Source: Spongiibacteraceae bacterium UBA5047 (GTDB lineage Bacteria > Pseudomonadota > Gammaproteobacteria > Pseudomonadales > Spongiibacteraceae). From it: a stretch of 33,260 bases of DNA. The DNA is taken from contig DIBR01000059.1 in NCBI GenBank assembly GCA_002415025.1, positions 946 to 34,205 of the forward strand, in the 5' to 3' direction. Shown here piece by piece: positions 22,446 through 29,827 of the stretch. The notes below the pieces were generated by a model. It was not told where the DNA came from. It did no database searches and saw only the letters and a list, made by a program, of their open reading frames with translations. Position numbers and translations under genes: made by a program. Every line of letters starts with the position of its first letter. Positions within the stretch are counted from its first letter, which is position 1.

Positions 22446-23417
22446 TTATATACCCAAGGCTTTAAGTGTTTTCTCGGCAACCTTGGAAGGCAGCGGGATA
22501 TAGCCGTCTTTCACGACCACTTCCTGACCCTGCTTCGACATGACCATCTTGATGAACTCTCTCTCCAGTGGCGACAGGGCTTTGTTTGGGGCCTTGTTCA
22601 CGTAAACGTAGAGAAAACGAGCCAGCGGATAGTTACCGGACACGGCATTTTCCGGGGTCGCTTCGATGAAGTCACCACCTCGCTTGCTCAGGGGCAAGGC
22701 ACGCACGCTGGAGGTCTGATAGCCAATGCCCGAGTAGCCAATGCCGTTAATAGAGGTCGCCACGGCCTGCACCACCGCCGCAGAACCCGGCTGCTCGTTC
22801 ACCGTATTCTTGAAGTCGCCTTTACACAGGGCCTGCCCCTTGAAGTAGCCATAGGTGCCGGATACTGAGTTGCGACCGAACAGCTGAACATCCCGCGATT
22901 GCCAGGCACCGCTCATGCCGGCCCCTCCCCAGGTATCAATGCTGCTGTCCGCACCACACTTGCGAGTGCTGGAGAATATGGCGTCGACCTGCTCTATGGT
23001 CATGCCCTTGAGGGGGTTGTCCTTGTGGACAAATACGGCCAGGGCGTCAATAGCGACCGGCACAGCGGTTGGCTTGTAGCCAAAGCGGCTTTCGAAAGCC
23101 TCAATTTCCTTGTCTTTCATCTTGCGGCTCATCGGCCCGATGTTCGAGGTGCCCTCGGTCAGTGCCGGAGGCGCTGTTGACGAACCGGCCGCCTGAATCT
23201 GAATATTGACGTTAGGGTACAGGCGCTTGAACTCCTCCCCCCAGAGCGTCATCAGGTTGGCGAGGGTATCTGAACCAACACTGGACAGATTGCCTGACAC
23301 GCCCGATGACTTCGCATACTGAGCCAATTTCGGGTCAACGGAGTTGGCTGTCGCCACGTTCACCGTCATCGCCGCCGCGACAATCGCAGCCTTGCCTAAC
23401 CATGTAGTAAATTTCAT
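22446..23417 (-). CDS. pstS: Periplasmic phosphate-binding protein PstS
   Basis: 323 residues with a signal peptide (about 1-25, MKFTTWLGKAAIVAAAM then ATANS). The mature protein has phosphate-binding family motifs: SSVGSDTLANLM, QAAGSSTAPPAL, IGPMSRKMKD and RNSVSGTYGYFK. It captures phosphate in the periplasm and delivers it to PstCA. The frame is open to 23462, but the ATG at 23417 has a strong AGGAGAC site and starts the signal peptide. A Pho box lies 58 bases upstream. It is separated from phoR by 143 bases and so has its own promoter. Confidence 0.97.
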   Translation of the reverse strand: MKFTTWLGKAAIVAAAMTVNVATANSVDPKLAQYAKSSGVSGNLSSVGSDTLANLMTLWGEEFKRLYPNVNIQIQAAGSSTAPPALTEGTSNIGPMSRKMKDKEIEAFESRFGYKPTAVPVAIDALAVFVHKDNPLKGMTIEQVDAIFSSTRKCGADSSIDTWGGAGMSGAWQSRDVQLFGRNSVSGTYGYFKGQALCKGDFKNTVNEQPGSAAVVQAVATSINGIGYSGIGYQTSSVRALPLSKRGGDFIEATPENAVSGNYPLARFLYVYVNKAPNKALSPLEREFIKMVMSKQGQEVVVKDGYIPLPSKVAEKTLKALGI

Positions 23418-23460
23418 TGATGTCTCCTGATAGTCGGTCACGGCTTTCACCTGAGCCCAC

Positions 23461-23492
23461 ATTAATACACATTTGTGACATTTCGATGACAG
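23461..23492 (-). promoter_or_regulatory. Pho box and -10 element of pstS
   Basis: On the minus strand CTGTCAT-CGAA-ATGTCAC (23492-23475) matches the PhoB consensus of two CTGTCAT-like units with an 11-base period. TATTAAT (23467-23461) lies seven bases downstream as the -10 element. No -35 is seen, as expected for a PhoB-activated promoter. Confidence 0.85.
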
Positions 23493-23560
23493 TTAGCGCT
23501 TTACTGAAATATTTCGGCAAATCATGTCGCCCCACGGCCAAAGCAACGCGGCAAGCGCGC

Positions 23561-24859
23561 CTATGCGTCGCGCCGGGTCACCGCCGACAGGGGAAATACA
23601 CAACAGAAGGTGCTACCGCGCCCAGGGTAACTGCGGATGCGCAGTTCGGCGTGGTGTCGCAACAGGATATGCTTAACGATAGCCAGGCCCAGGCCGGTAC
23701 CGCCCGTTTCGGTAGAGCGGCTTTGATCAACTCGATAAAAGCGCTCCGTTAACCGGGGCACGTGCTGGGGCTCTATACCAATTCCCGTATCCTGAACCTC
23801 GAAATAGGCGTGGTCGCGGTCCGCGTACCAGCGCAGCGTTATCGAGTCACCCGGGCCGGTATAGCGCGCAGCATTGCTGGCGAGATTCGAAAAGGCACTC
23901 TGGATTTCAGGGAAATCGCCCTGCAGGCGCAGTCCCTCATCACATTCGATTGATAGCTTCCGCTCACCCACCGCAGCCAGCTGTATTTCATCGCGAATGG
24001 AATCCATAAGAGGCTTCAGGGCAATACTGTCGGCATGCCGTGCGCTGGGTACGGCCTCAAGTCTGGACAGCGTCATCAAATCCTGAATCAGGCTTTGCAT
24101 ACGGCGGGATTGTTCGGACATTTGATCCAGCGCCCGCGCAACCGGTACCGTATTGCCGGGCTGGTCAGCGAGCATTTCCAGATAGCCGGTAATCACGGTT
24201 AGCGGGGTGCGCAACTCATGGGACACGTTCGCCACGAAATCCTTGCGCATCTGCTCCAGTTGCACGGTGCGGGTAACGTCCCGGGCAAACAGCAGCCGGC
24301 TTGCCTGACCGAACACCGATACCGATATGCTGAGCTTGATCTGACCGTTTACGGGCGAGGCGATGGACAAGCGCTCCCGGTAGTCGCCCGATTCAAAGAA
24401 TCTGATAAATTCCGGCTCGCGCAGCAAATTGACCAACAGGCGGCCATTGTCGTCCGGGTGACGCAAACCCAGTAAGGTGTGGGCAGCCTGATTGCTCCAC
24501 TCGATATTGCCATCGGGGGTTAGCATAACCACGGCGTCCGCCATTGAGGCAAAAGATGAGCGAAGGTGCTCGATACTGGCGCGCAGCCGCGCGGTTACGC
24601 GCTCGTTCTCTCGCTGCATTTGTGACAGGGTATCAAAGACCTGCCCCCACAAACCGGCAGCTTCAGGAGGCTCTTGCCCCCGCCCCTTGAACAACCAGCG
24701 GTTCAGCAGCCGCAATTGATTTATGGACCACAGCGCATAGGCAAGCACCGTTCCGATCATAAACCAGGACAGCAAATCGAGAATCAGACCAAAAAAGGCG
24801 GCAACGACCAGCAGCAATCCCAAGCGTGCAAGTTCAGTTTTCCAACCCCGTAACGGCAT
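23561..24859 (-). CDS. phoR: Phosphate regulon sensor histidine kinase PhoR
   Basis: 432 residues. Two close hydrophobic segments (about 11-30 and 31-48) anchor the N-terminus, with no large periplasmic domain, as in other PhoR proteins that read the Pst/PhoU state rather than phosphate itself. A PAS domain spans about 100-190. The kinase core has the H-box NVSHELRTPL with His214 as the phosphorylated residue, an N-box NLASNAARYTG, and G-boxes DTGIGI and GGTGLGLAIVKH. It phosphorylates PhoB when phosphate is scarce. The ATG at 24859 follows the phoB stop by nine bases. Confidence 0.96.
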   Translation of the reverse strand: MPLRGWKTELARLGLLLVVAAFFGLILDLLSWFMIGTVLAYALWSINQLRLLNRWLFKGRGQEPPEAAGLWGQVFDTLSQMQRENERVTARLRASIEHLRSSFASMADAVVMLTPDGNIEWSNQAAHTLLGLRHPDDNGRLLVNLLREPEFIRFFESGDYRERLSIASPVNGQIKLSISVSVFGQASRLLFARDVTRTVQLEQMRKDFVANVSHELRTPLTVITGYLEMLADQPGNTVPVARALDQMSEQSRRMQSLIQDLMTLSRLEAVPSARHADSIALKPLMDSIRDEIQLAAVGERKLSIECDEGLRLQGDFPEIQSAFSNLASNAARYTGPGDSITLRWYADRDHAYFEVQDTGIGIEPQHVPRLTERFYRVDQSRSTETGGTGLGLAIVKHILLRHHAELRIRSYPGRGSTFCCVFPLSAVTRRDA

Positions 24860-24868
24860 ACTTGGCTG

Positions 24869-25573
24869 CTATTCCAGTCCGGCTGCTGAAAAGCGGTAAC
24901 CCGTGCCACGTACAGTCTGAATCAATGTGCCGTAGTCGCGGATGTCAGTTTCAAGTGCCTTGCGTAGCCGACGAATGTGAACATCGACAGTTCGCTCTTC
25001 AACATAGACATTGCTTCCCCAAACCTGATCCAGCAGCTGACCTCGGCTGTAAGCACGTTCCTGGTGGGTCATGAAAAACTTCAGAAGCTTGTACTCCGTC
25101 GGCCCCATTTCCAGCGGTCTGGATTCGGCGAACACGCGGTGGCTTACCGGGTCGAGCATCAGGCCGGAAACTTCTACCGCATCGCCGTCTTCCGGGTCGG
25201 CGCTGCGGCGCAGCACCGCTTTAATACGCGCCAACAATTCGCGCGAGGAAAAAGGCTTGGTAATGTAATCATCGGCGCCGACATCCAGCCCCTGAATTCG
25301 ATTGTCTTCATCGTCTTTGGCCGTCAACATAATCACAGGGATGTCGCGACTGACATCGTCACGGCGTAAACGCCGCAGCAATTCCAGCCCGCTGGTATTG
25401 GGCATCATCCAGTCGAGCAGGATCAGATCAGGACGCGCGTCCAGGATTTTGCCATAGGCATCCTGAGCATCGGCAGCTTCCATACAATTAAAGCCGGCCA
25501 TTTCCAGGCCAATGCGAACCATTTCCCTGATTGCGCTCTCGTCATCGACGATAAGGATTTTACGATTTGCCAT
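24869..25573 (-). CDS. phoB: Phosphate regulon response regulator PhoB
   Basis: 234 residues: an N-terminal receiver domain with Asp10, Asp11 and the phosphorylation site Asp54 (ILLDWMMP), the conserved Thr in MLTAK and Lys in ITKPF, then an OmpR-type winged helix (about 130-230) with EYKLLKFFMTHQERAYSR and the recognition helix region RTVDVHIRRLRKAL. It activates pst and other phosphate-starvation genes through Pho boxes. The ATG at 25573 is preferred over a GTG at 25588 because it gives the standard MANRKILIVDDE start. A Pho box lies 55 bases upstream, indicating autoregulation. Confidence 0.97.
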   Translation of the reverse strand: MANRKILIVDDESAIREMVRIGLEMAGFNCMEAADAQDAYGKILDARPDLILLDWMMPNTSGLELLRRLRRDDVSRDIPVIMLTAKDDEDNRIQGLDVGADDYITKPFSSRELLARIKAVLRRSADPEDGDAVEVSGLMLDPVSHRVFAESRPLEMGPTEYKLLKFFMTHQERAYSRGQLLDQVWGSNVYVEERTVDVHIRRLRKALETDIRDYGTLIQTVRGTGYRFSAAGLE

Positions 25574-25611
25574 AGCTATTCCAGTCACTTTTTCGAGAAC
25601 CTCAGCTAGGC

Positions 25612-25645
25612 ATTAAAAGACTTTTTTGTGACATTATTGTTACAA
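25612..25645 (-). promoter_or_regulatory. Pho box and -10 element of phoBR
   Basis: On the minus strand TTGTAAC-AATA-ATGTCAC (25645-25628) fits a PhoB site with 11-base period; TTTAAT (25617-25612) lies ten bases downstream as the -10. A further TTGTCAC and the palindrome GACAGTTGTC lie just upstream (25662-25674). Confidence 0.7.
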
Positions 25646-25681
25646 ACGCTCGCACAAGTCGTGACAACTGTCAAAAGCAAA

Positions 25682-25707
25682 CCGTGCCGGTTTCGCCACC
25701 CGCACGG
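25682..25707 (-). terminator. Possible terminator of the NfeD/SPFH transcript
   Basis: CCGTGC (25682-25687) pairs with GCACGG (25702-25707) around 14 bases, 18 bases after the SPFH stop. In the minus direction TTTGCTTTT follows. The stem is short, so confidence is moderate. Confidence 0.45.
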
Positions 25708-25724
25708 CATTTCTCCAGCAGGGC

Positions 25725-26570
25725 CTAACGACTCAAAATGCCGCGCACAGCTTCCGGCAAGTCTGCCGGGAACACAACAGTCTTGGCGTTAGATGACGAC
25801 GCTAGCGCCTGTATAGCCTGAATATATTTTTCACCCAGTAAAAAGGTAACAGGGAGCTCCTCGCCCTTGATCGAGTCGGTAACCACCTCTATGGCGGCCG
25901 CGCTGGCTTTCGCCAAAACAACCTCGGCCTGTGCATCGCGGCGCGAGGCTTCGAGGCGGCCATCAGCCTCCAGAATGGCGGCTTGCTTTTCGCCTTCGGC
26001 CCGCGTAACCACGGCACGCCGCTGACGCTCGGCGGCAGCCTGCTCTTCCATCGCATGCTGCATTGTTGGAGAGGGGTTAATATCCTGAATTTCGACGGTT
26101 TTCATCGTGATACCCCAATCGGAAATATCATCGGAAATGGACATCTTCAACTTGGCTTTAATCTGATCACGTGACGACAGTGCCGAGTCCAGTGACATTT
26201 CGCCAACAATGGCACGCAGCCCCGTCTGTACCAGGTTTTGAATGGCAATGGTGTAGTTTTCAACACCGTACACCGCCTTCTCCGGCGAGACGATATTGAT
26301 ATAGGCGACTGCGTTGGCAATGATAACCGCGTTGTCCTGAGTAATAACTTCCTGCGACGGAATATCCAGTACGATATCCTTAGTCGTCACCTTGAAAGCG
26401 ACCTTGTCGATAAACGGCACAACCCAGTTCAAACCGGGATTCATCGTTGCATGGTACTTACCCAATCGCTGCACGATATGCTTCGACCCCTGCGGTACAA
26501 TTTTGACGGTATTGGTCAATACAACGATCGCGACAATCGCCATCGTGACGACTATGCTCAAGCCTTCCAT
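25725..26570 (-). CDS. SPFH/band 7 domain protein (paraslipin/QmcA-like)
   Basis: 281 residues. An N-terminal membrane helix (about 4-22) is followed by the SPFH domain: IVPQGSKHIVQRLGKY, NPGLNWVVPFIDKV and DIPSQEVITQDN are characteristic. A helical coiled-coil stretch (about 165-225, rich in Ala, Glu, Arg) follows EEQAAAERQRRA, and the C-terminus ends in a small hydrophobic part. Such proteins oligomerise into membrane microdomain scaffolds. It lies 33 bases after the NfeD gene, and this pairing is widespread. AGGAG precedes the ATG at 26570 by six bases. Confidence 0.93.
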   Translation of the reverse strand: MEGLSIVVTMAIVAIVVLTNTVKIVPQGSKHIVQRLGKYHATMNPGLNWVVPFIDKVAFKVTTKDIVLDIPSQEVITQDNAVIIANAVAYINIVSPEKAVYGVENYTIAIQNLVQTGLRAIVGEMSLDSALSSRDQIKAKLKMSISDDISDWGITMKTVEIQDINPSPTMQHAMEEQAAAERQRRAVVTRAEGEKQAAILEADGRLEASRRDAQAEVVLAKASAAAIEVVTDSIKGEELPVTFLLGEKYIQAIQALASSSNAKTVVFPADLPEAVRGILSR

Positions 26571-26603
26571 TTTTTACTCCTGTCTCAATAAGCTGTTTTT
26601 AGG

Positions 26604-27062
26604 TTATGCCAGCCTGGAAACCACCAGGGTATTACCGGAAACATCGGTGACGCTAACGCGATCGCCGACGCTGACCGCGTCCTGACAAATAAACGACCAC
26701 TCATCACTGCCCAGTACCGGCATGGAAAAGCGGAGCCTGCCGCGCTCTCCACTATTGGCCTGAATAACCATACCGGTTTGCCCCACCACCGCCTCACGTG
26801 ACATACCGGACAGGGTCTTGTTCCGAAATCGAGGCTGGATAAATTTAAACCACACAAACAGGTCAGACACAGACAGAATCGTCCAGATCAACAGCTCGGC
26901 AGTAAAACTGAGGGCAATGACATAGCTGAGTACACCCACCATCAGGGCGCTAACCCCCAGCCAGAGCAGCACAAAACCGGCGGTAAATATCTCCAATGCG
27001 ATCAGCACCAGTCCGAATACCAGCCAGTGCCAGTAGGCAATCGATGAATCGAACCACTCCAT
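26604..27062 (-). CDS. NfeD family membrane protein
   Basis: 152 residues of the short NfeD type. Hydrophobic helices lie at about 10-60 and 65-80 (YWHWLVFGLVLIALEIF, FVLLWLGVSALMVGVLSYV), followed by a C-terminal OB-fold domain (about 95-152) with VVGQTGMVIQANSGERGRLRF and GDRVSVTDVSGNTLVV. It partners the SPFH protein encoded next. The ATG at 27062 is chosen over one at 27080 because GGAG lies eight bases before it. Confidence 0.9.
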   Translation of the reverse strand: MEWFDSSIAYWHWLVFGLVLIALEIFTAGFVLLWLGVSALMVGVLSYVIALSFTAELLIWTILSVSDLFVWFKFIQPRFRNKTLSGMSREAVVGQTGMVIQANSGERGRLRFSMPVLGSDEWSFICQDAVSVGDRVSVTDVSGNTLVVSRLA

Positions 27063-27153
27063 CGTCAATACTCCATTCATGGATTTTTGTTATCAGCGCC
27101 CTATTTAGCCGGCTGCCGCGCCTGCAAGCAAGGATTTTAACAGCGCGATAGCG

Positions 27154-27159
27154 TATAAT
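27154..27159 (+). promoter_or_regulatory. Predicted -10 element of ygiQ
   Basis: A perfect TATAAT lies 36 bases before the ygiQ start in the divergent gap with nfeD. No good -35 hexamer is found 16-18 bases upstream, so the promoter may need an activator. Confidence 0.5.
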
Positions 27160-27194
27160 CCGCGCTTACTTTCAGCTCTGTGCGCCGTGCCCTC

Positions 27195-29330
27195 ATGTCT
27201 CAGGAAAACCCTCCCAAACCATTGTTCAGCTACCGCAAATACTGGGCGGAGTGCTTCGGGCCAGCGCCCTACCTGCCCATGTCCAGAGACGAAATGGACC
27301 AACTGGGCTGGGACAGCTGCGACATTATTCTGGTCACCGGCGACGCGTATGTGGATCACCCCAGCTTTGGCATGGCCGTCATAGGCCGCGTCCTCGAAGC
27401 ACAAGGATTCAGGGTAGGCATCATCGCCCAGCCCGACTGGCAGTCGGCCGAGCCCTTTAAAGTCCTCGGTGAGCCCAACCTGTTCTTCGGCGTGGCCGCC
27501 GGCAACATGGACTCCATGATTAACCGCTACACCGCAGATCGTCGCCTGCGCCACGACGATGCCTACAGCCCCGACAACGAAGGTGGCAAACGCCCGGACC
27601 GCGCGGTAGTGGTCTACTCCCAGCGCTGCCGCGAAGCCTACAAAAATACGCCTATTGTCGTCGGTTCAATTGAAGCGAGCTTGCGTCGTATTGCCCATTA
27701 CGACTACTGGAGTGACAAGGTACGGCGCTCCATTTTGCTGGATTCCCGTGCAGACCTGCTGGTGTTCGGCAATGCCGAACGCGCTATCGTGGATATTGCC
27801 CATCGCGCAGCCAATGGCGAGAACCTGCGGGAAATCCGCGACCTGCGCGGCACGGCCTTTGTCAGAAAGCGCGTACCGGATGGCTGGACCGTCATAGACT
27901 CCTCGTCAATAGACACCCCCGGCCCGGTAACACCGATGACGAACCCCTACATCGATACCACCGAAACCGCAGAGTGCAAAACCCAGCAAAAAGAGGAAGA
28001 GAACCCGGACGCTGTTCAGGCCGTCAAGATCATTGACCCCCTGAGTGCGCGCAAACAGGGGGTAGACCGCCAGAAAAGTGTAATCCGGCTGCCAGCCTAC
28101 GAAACCGTTAAATCAGACCCGGTGCAGTACGCCCATGCGGCCAGGGTGCTTCACCTGGAAACCAATCCCGGCAATGCCAAACCGCTGATCCAGGCCCATG
28201 GCGACCGCGAAGTCTGGTTGAACCCGCCGCCGATCCCGCTGAGCACCGACGAACTCGACGCAGTATTTGAACTGCCCTATCAACGCAAGCCGCACCCACA
28301 CTACGGCAATGCCAAAATTCCCGCCTACGACATGATCCGGTTTTCCGTGAATATCATGCGCGGCTGTTTTGGCGGCTGCAGCTTCTGTTCCATCACCGAA
28401 CACGAGGGGCGCATTATACAAAGCCGGTCGCACGACTCTATTGTGCGGGAAGTCGAATCCATGCGTGACAAAACACCGGGCTTCACTGGCGTGGTGTCTG
28501 ACCTGGGCGGCCCCACGGCCAATATGTGGCGGCTTAACTGCAAGAGCAAAACCATTGAAGAAAACTGCCGGCGCCTGTCCTGTGTTTATCCCGGCATATG
28601 CAAAAACCTCGATACCAACCAGTTGCCACTAGTAGACCTTTATAGAGACGTTAGAAGTGTCGAAGGCGTTAAAAAAGTCCTGATTGCTTCCGGGCTACGC
28701 TACGACCTCGCCGTGCAAACCCCCGAATATGTAAAGGAATTGGTCACTCACCACGTGGGCGGCTACCTGAAAATAGCGCCGGAACATACTGAAGACGGCC
28801 CGCTGTCAAAGATGATGAAACCTGGCGTGGGCACTTACGATGCGTTTAAAAAGCTGTTTGACAAATATTCCAAAGAAGCGGGAAAGGAACAGTTTCTTAT
28901 ACCCTATTTCATTGCTGCCCACCCCGGCACAACCGACAAAGACATGATGCACCTTGCGTTGTGGCTGAAGCAGAACGGCTTTCGCGCAGATCAGGTGCAA
29001 GCCTTCTACCCCTCACCCATGGCCAATGCCACAGCCATGTACTATTCGGAGCGCAATCCGCTGAAAAAAGTGGGCCGCGATACAGAAAAAGTCTTCACAG
29101 CGAAAGGCCTGAAACAGCGCCGCCTGCACAAAGCATTTCTGAGATACCACGACCCGGAAAACTGGCCAATACTGCGTGACACTCTCAAACAGATGGGGCG
29201 AGCTGACTTGATAGGGTTCAGCAAAAAGCATTTGATTCCACCACGCCAACCCGCCGGATGGCGTCCGAAGAATGGGAAAAACAGAATGCTGACCCAGCAC
29301 ACCGGCCTGCCGCCACGTCGCCAACGCTGA
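27195..29330 (+). CDS. ygiQ: YgiQ family radical SAM protein
   Basis: 711 residues from ATG 27195, very close in motif content to E. coli YgiQ. The N-terminal domain has WDSCDIILVTGDAYVDHPSF and VGIIAQPDW. The radical SAM cluster motif is RGCFGGCSFC, with Cys391, Cys395 and Cys398; it continues as SITEHEGRIIQSRS. The middle contains a second conserved cysteine group (RRLSCVYPGICKNLDTN). The C-terminal part is basic and ends unstructured. The reaction is unknown in any organism to my knowledge. An in-frame GTG at 27180 is less likely because the N-terminus before MSQ is not conserved. Confidence 0.95.
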   Translation: MSQENPPKPLFSYRKYWAECFGPAPYLPMSRDEMDQLGWDSCDIILVTGDAYVDHPSFGMAVIGRVLEAQGFRVGIIAQPDWQSAEPFKVLGEPNLFFGVAAGNMDSMINRYTADRRLRHDDAYSPDNEGGKRPDRAVVVYSQRCREAYKNTPIVVGSIEASLRRIAHYDYWSDKVRRSILLDSRADLLVFGNAERAIVDIAHRAANGENLREIRDLRGTAFVRKRVPDGWTVIDSSSIDTPGPVTPMTNPYIDTTETAECKTQQKEEENPDAVQAVKIIDPLSARKQGVDRQKSVIRLPAYETVKSDPVQYAHAARVLHLETNPGNAKPLIQAHGDREVWLNPPPIPLSTDELDAVFELPYQRKPHPHYGNAKIPAYDMIRFSVNIMRGCFGGCSFCSITEHEGRIIQSRSHDSIVREVESMRDKTPGFTGVVSDLGGPTANMWRLNCKSKTIEENCRRLSCVYPGICKNLDTNQLPLVDLYRDVRSVEGVKKVLIASGLRYDLAVQTPEYVKELVTHHVGGYLKIAPEHTEDGPLSKMMKPGVGTYDAFKKLFDKYSKEAGKEQFLIPYFIAAHPGTTDKDMMHLALWLKQNGFRADQVQAFYPSPMANATAMYYSERNPLKKVGRDTEKVFTAKGLKQRRLHKAFLRYHDPENWPILRDTLKQMGRADLIGFSKKHLIPPRQPAGWRPKNGKNRMLTQHTGLPPRRQR

Positions 29331-29361
29331 TTGCACTCTGTGAACGGCCGGAAAATTCGAC

Positions 29362-29390
29362 TTTAAAGTTTCATTTCGCCTGTGTATATT
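29362..29390 (+). promoter_or_regulatory. Possible promoter of the cold-shock gene
   Basis: TTTAAA (29362-29367) and TATATT (29385-29390) are 17 bases apart. A start near 29397 would give a 5' leader of about 136 bases, the long type seen in cold-shock genes whose leader RNA folds with temperature. Confidence 0.45.
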
Positions 29391-29532
29391 GAAATAGCTG
29401 GCAATTTAAGCAGCACGGTTTTATGTTACAAGGCATCACGAAGTGGCGGTAAGTACCTCGTTCTGTTTGTCATAACTCCCCTGCCAAGCTCAGCATAACA
29501 ATTTAAATAGGCTAAACAGTTCGAGGTTCGCA

Positions 29533-29739
29533 ATGTCAAAAGCAACAGGTAAAGTGAAGTGGTTTAACGAGACTAAAGGTTTCGGATTTATTGAGCAGGA
29601 TTCCGGCGCTGATGTCTTTGTTCATTTTTCAGCAATTCAGTCCGAGGGGTTTAAAACCTTAGCCGAAGGCCAGGAAGTCGAGTTTGAAGTTCAAACGGGA
29701 CAGAAAGGTCTGCAAGCTGCCAATGTAACACTTCTGTAA
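29533..29739 (+). CDS. CspA-family cold-shock protein
   Basis: 68 residues forming a single cold-shock domain, a five-stranded barrel that binds single-stranded RNA and DNA. RNP1 is KGFGFI (15-20) and RNP2 is VFVHF (28-32); GKVKWFN at the start is typical. Such proteins melt RNA structure; many paralogues are not cold-induced, so the expression pattern is unknown. GAGG lies seven bases before the ATG. The long A/T-rich leader suggests post-transcriptional control. Confidence 0.95.
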   Translation: MSKATGKVKWFNETKGFGFIEQDSGADVFVHFSAIQSEGFKTLAEGQEVEFEVQTGQKGLQAANVTLL

Positions 29740-29778
29740 GCTCTTCAGCTTCGGCGGGCACCGCCAAAAATGTACTTT

Positions 29779-29802
29779 AGCGCCGGCATTATTGTCGGCG
29801 CT
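29779..29802 (+). terminator. Probable terminator of the cold-shock gene
   Basis: AGCGCCG (29779-29785) pairs with CGGCGCT (29796-29802) around ten bases and is followed by GTTGTTT. A smaller hairpin, GGCGG-GCA-CCGCC, precedes it (29753-29765). Confidence 0.6.
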
Positions 29803-29827
29803 GTTGTTTCCAGCGAGCCATTCCCGG

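Noticed and set aside
27105..27554. 149-residue minus-strand frame over the ygiQ start
   Set aside because: It overlaps the ygiQ promoter and conserved N-terminus and has no recognisable domain.
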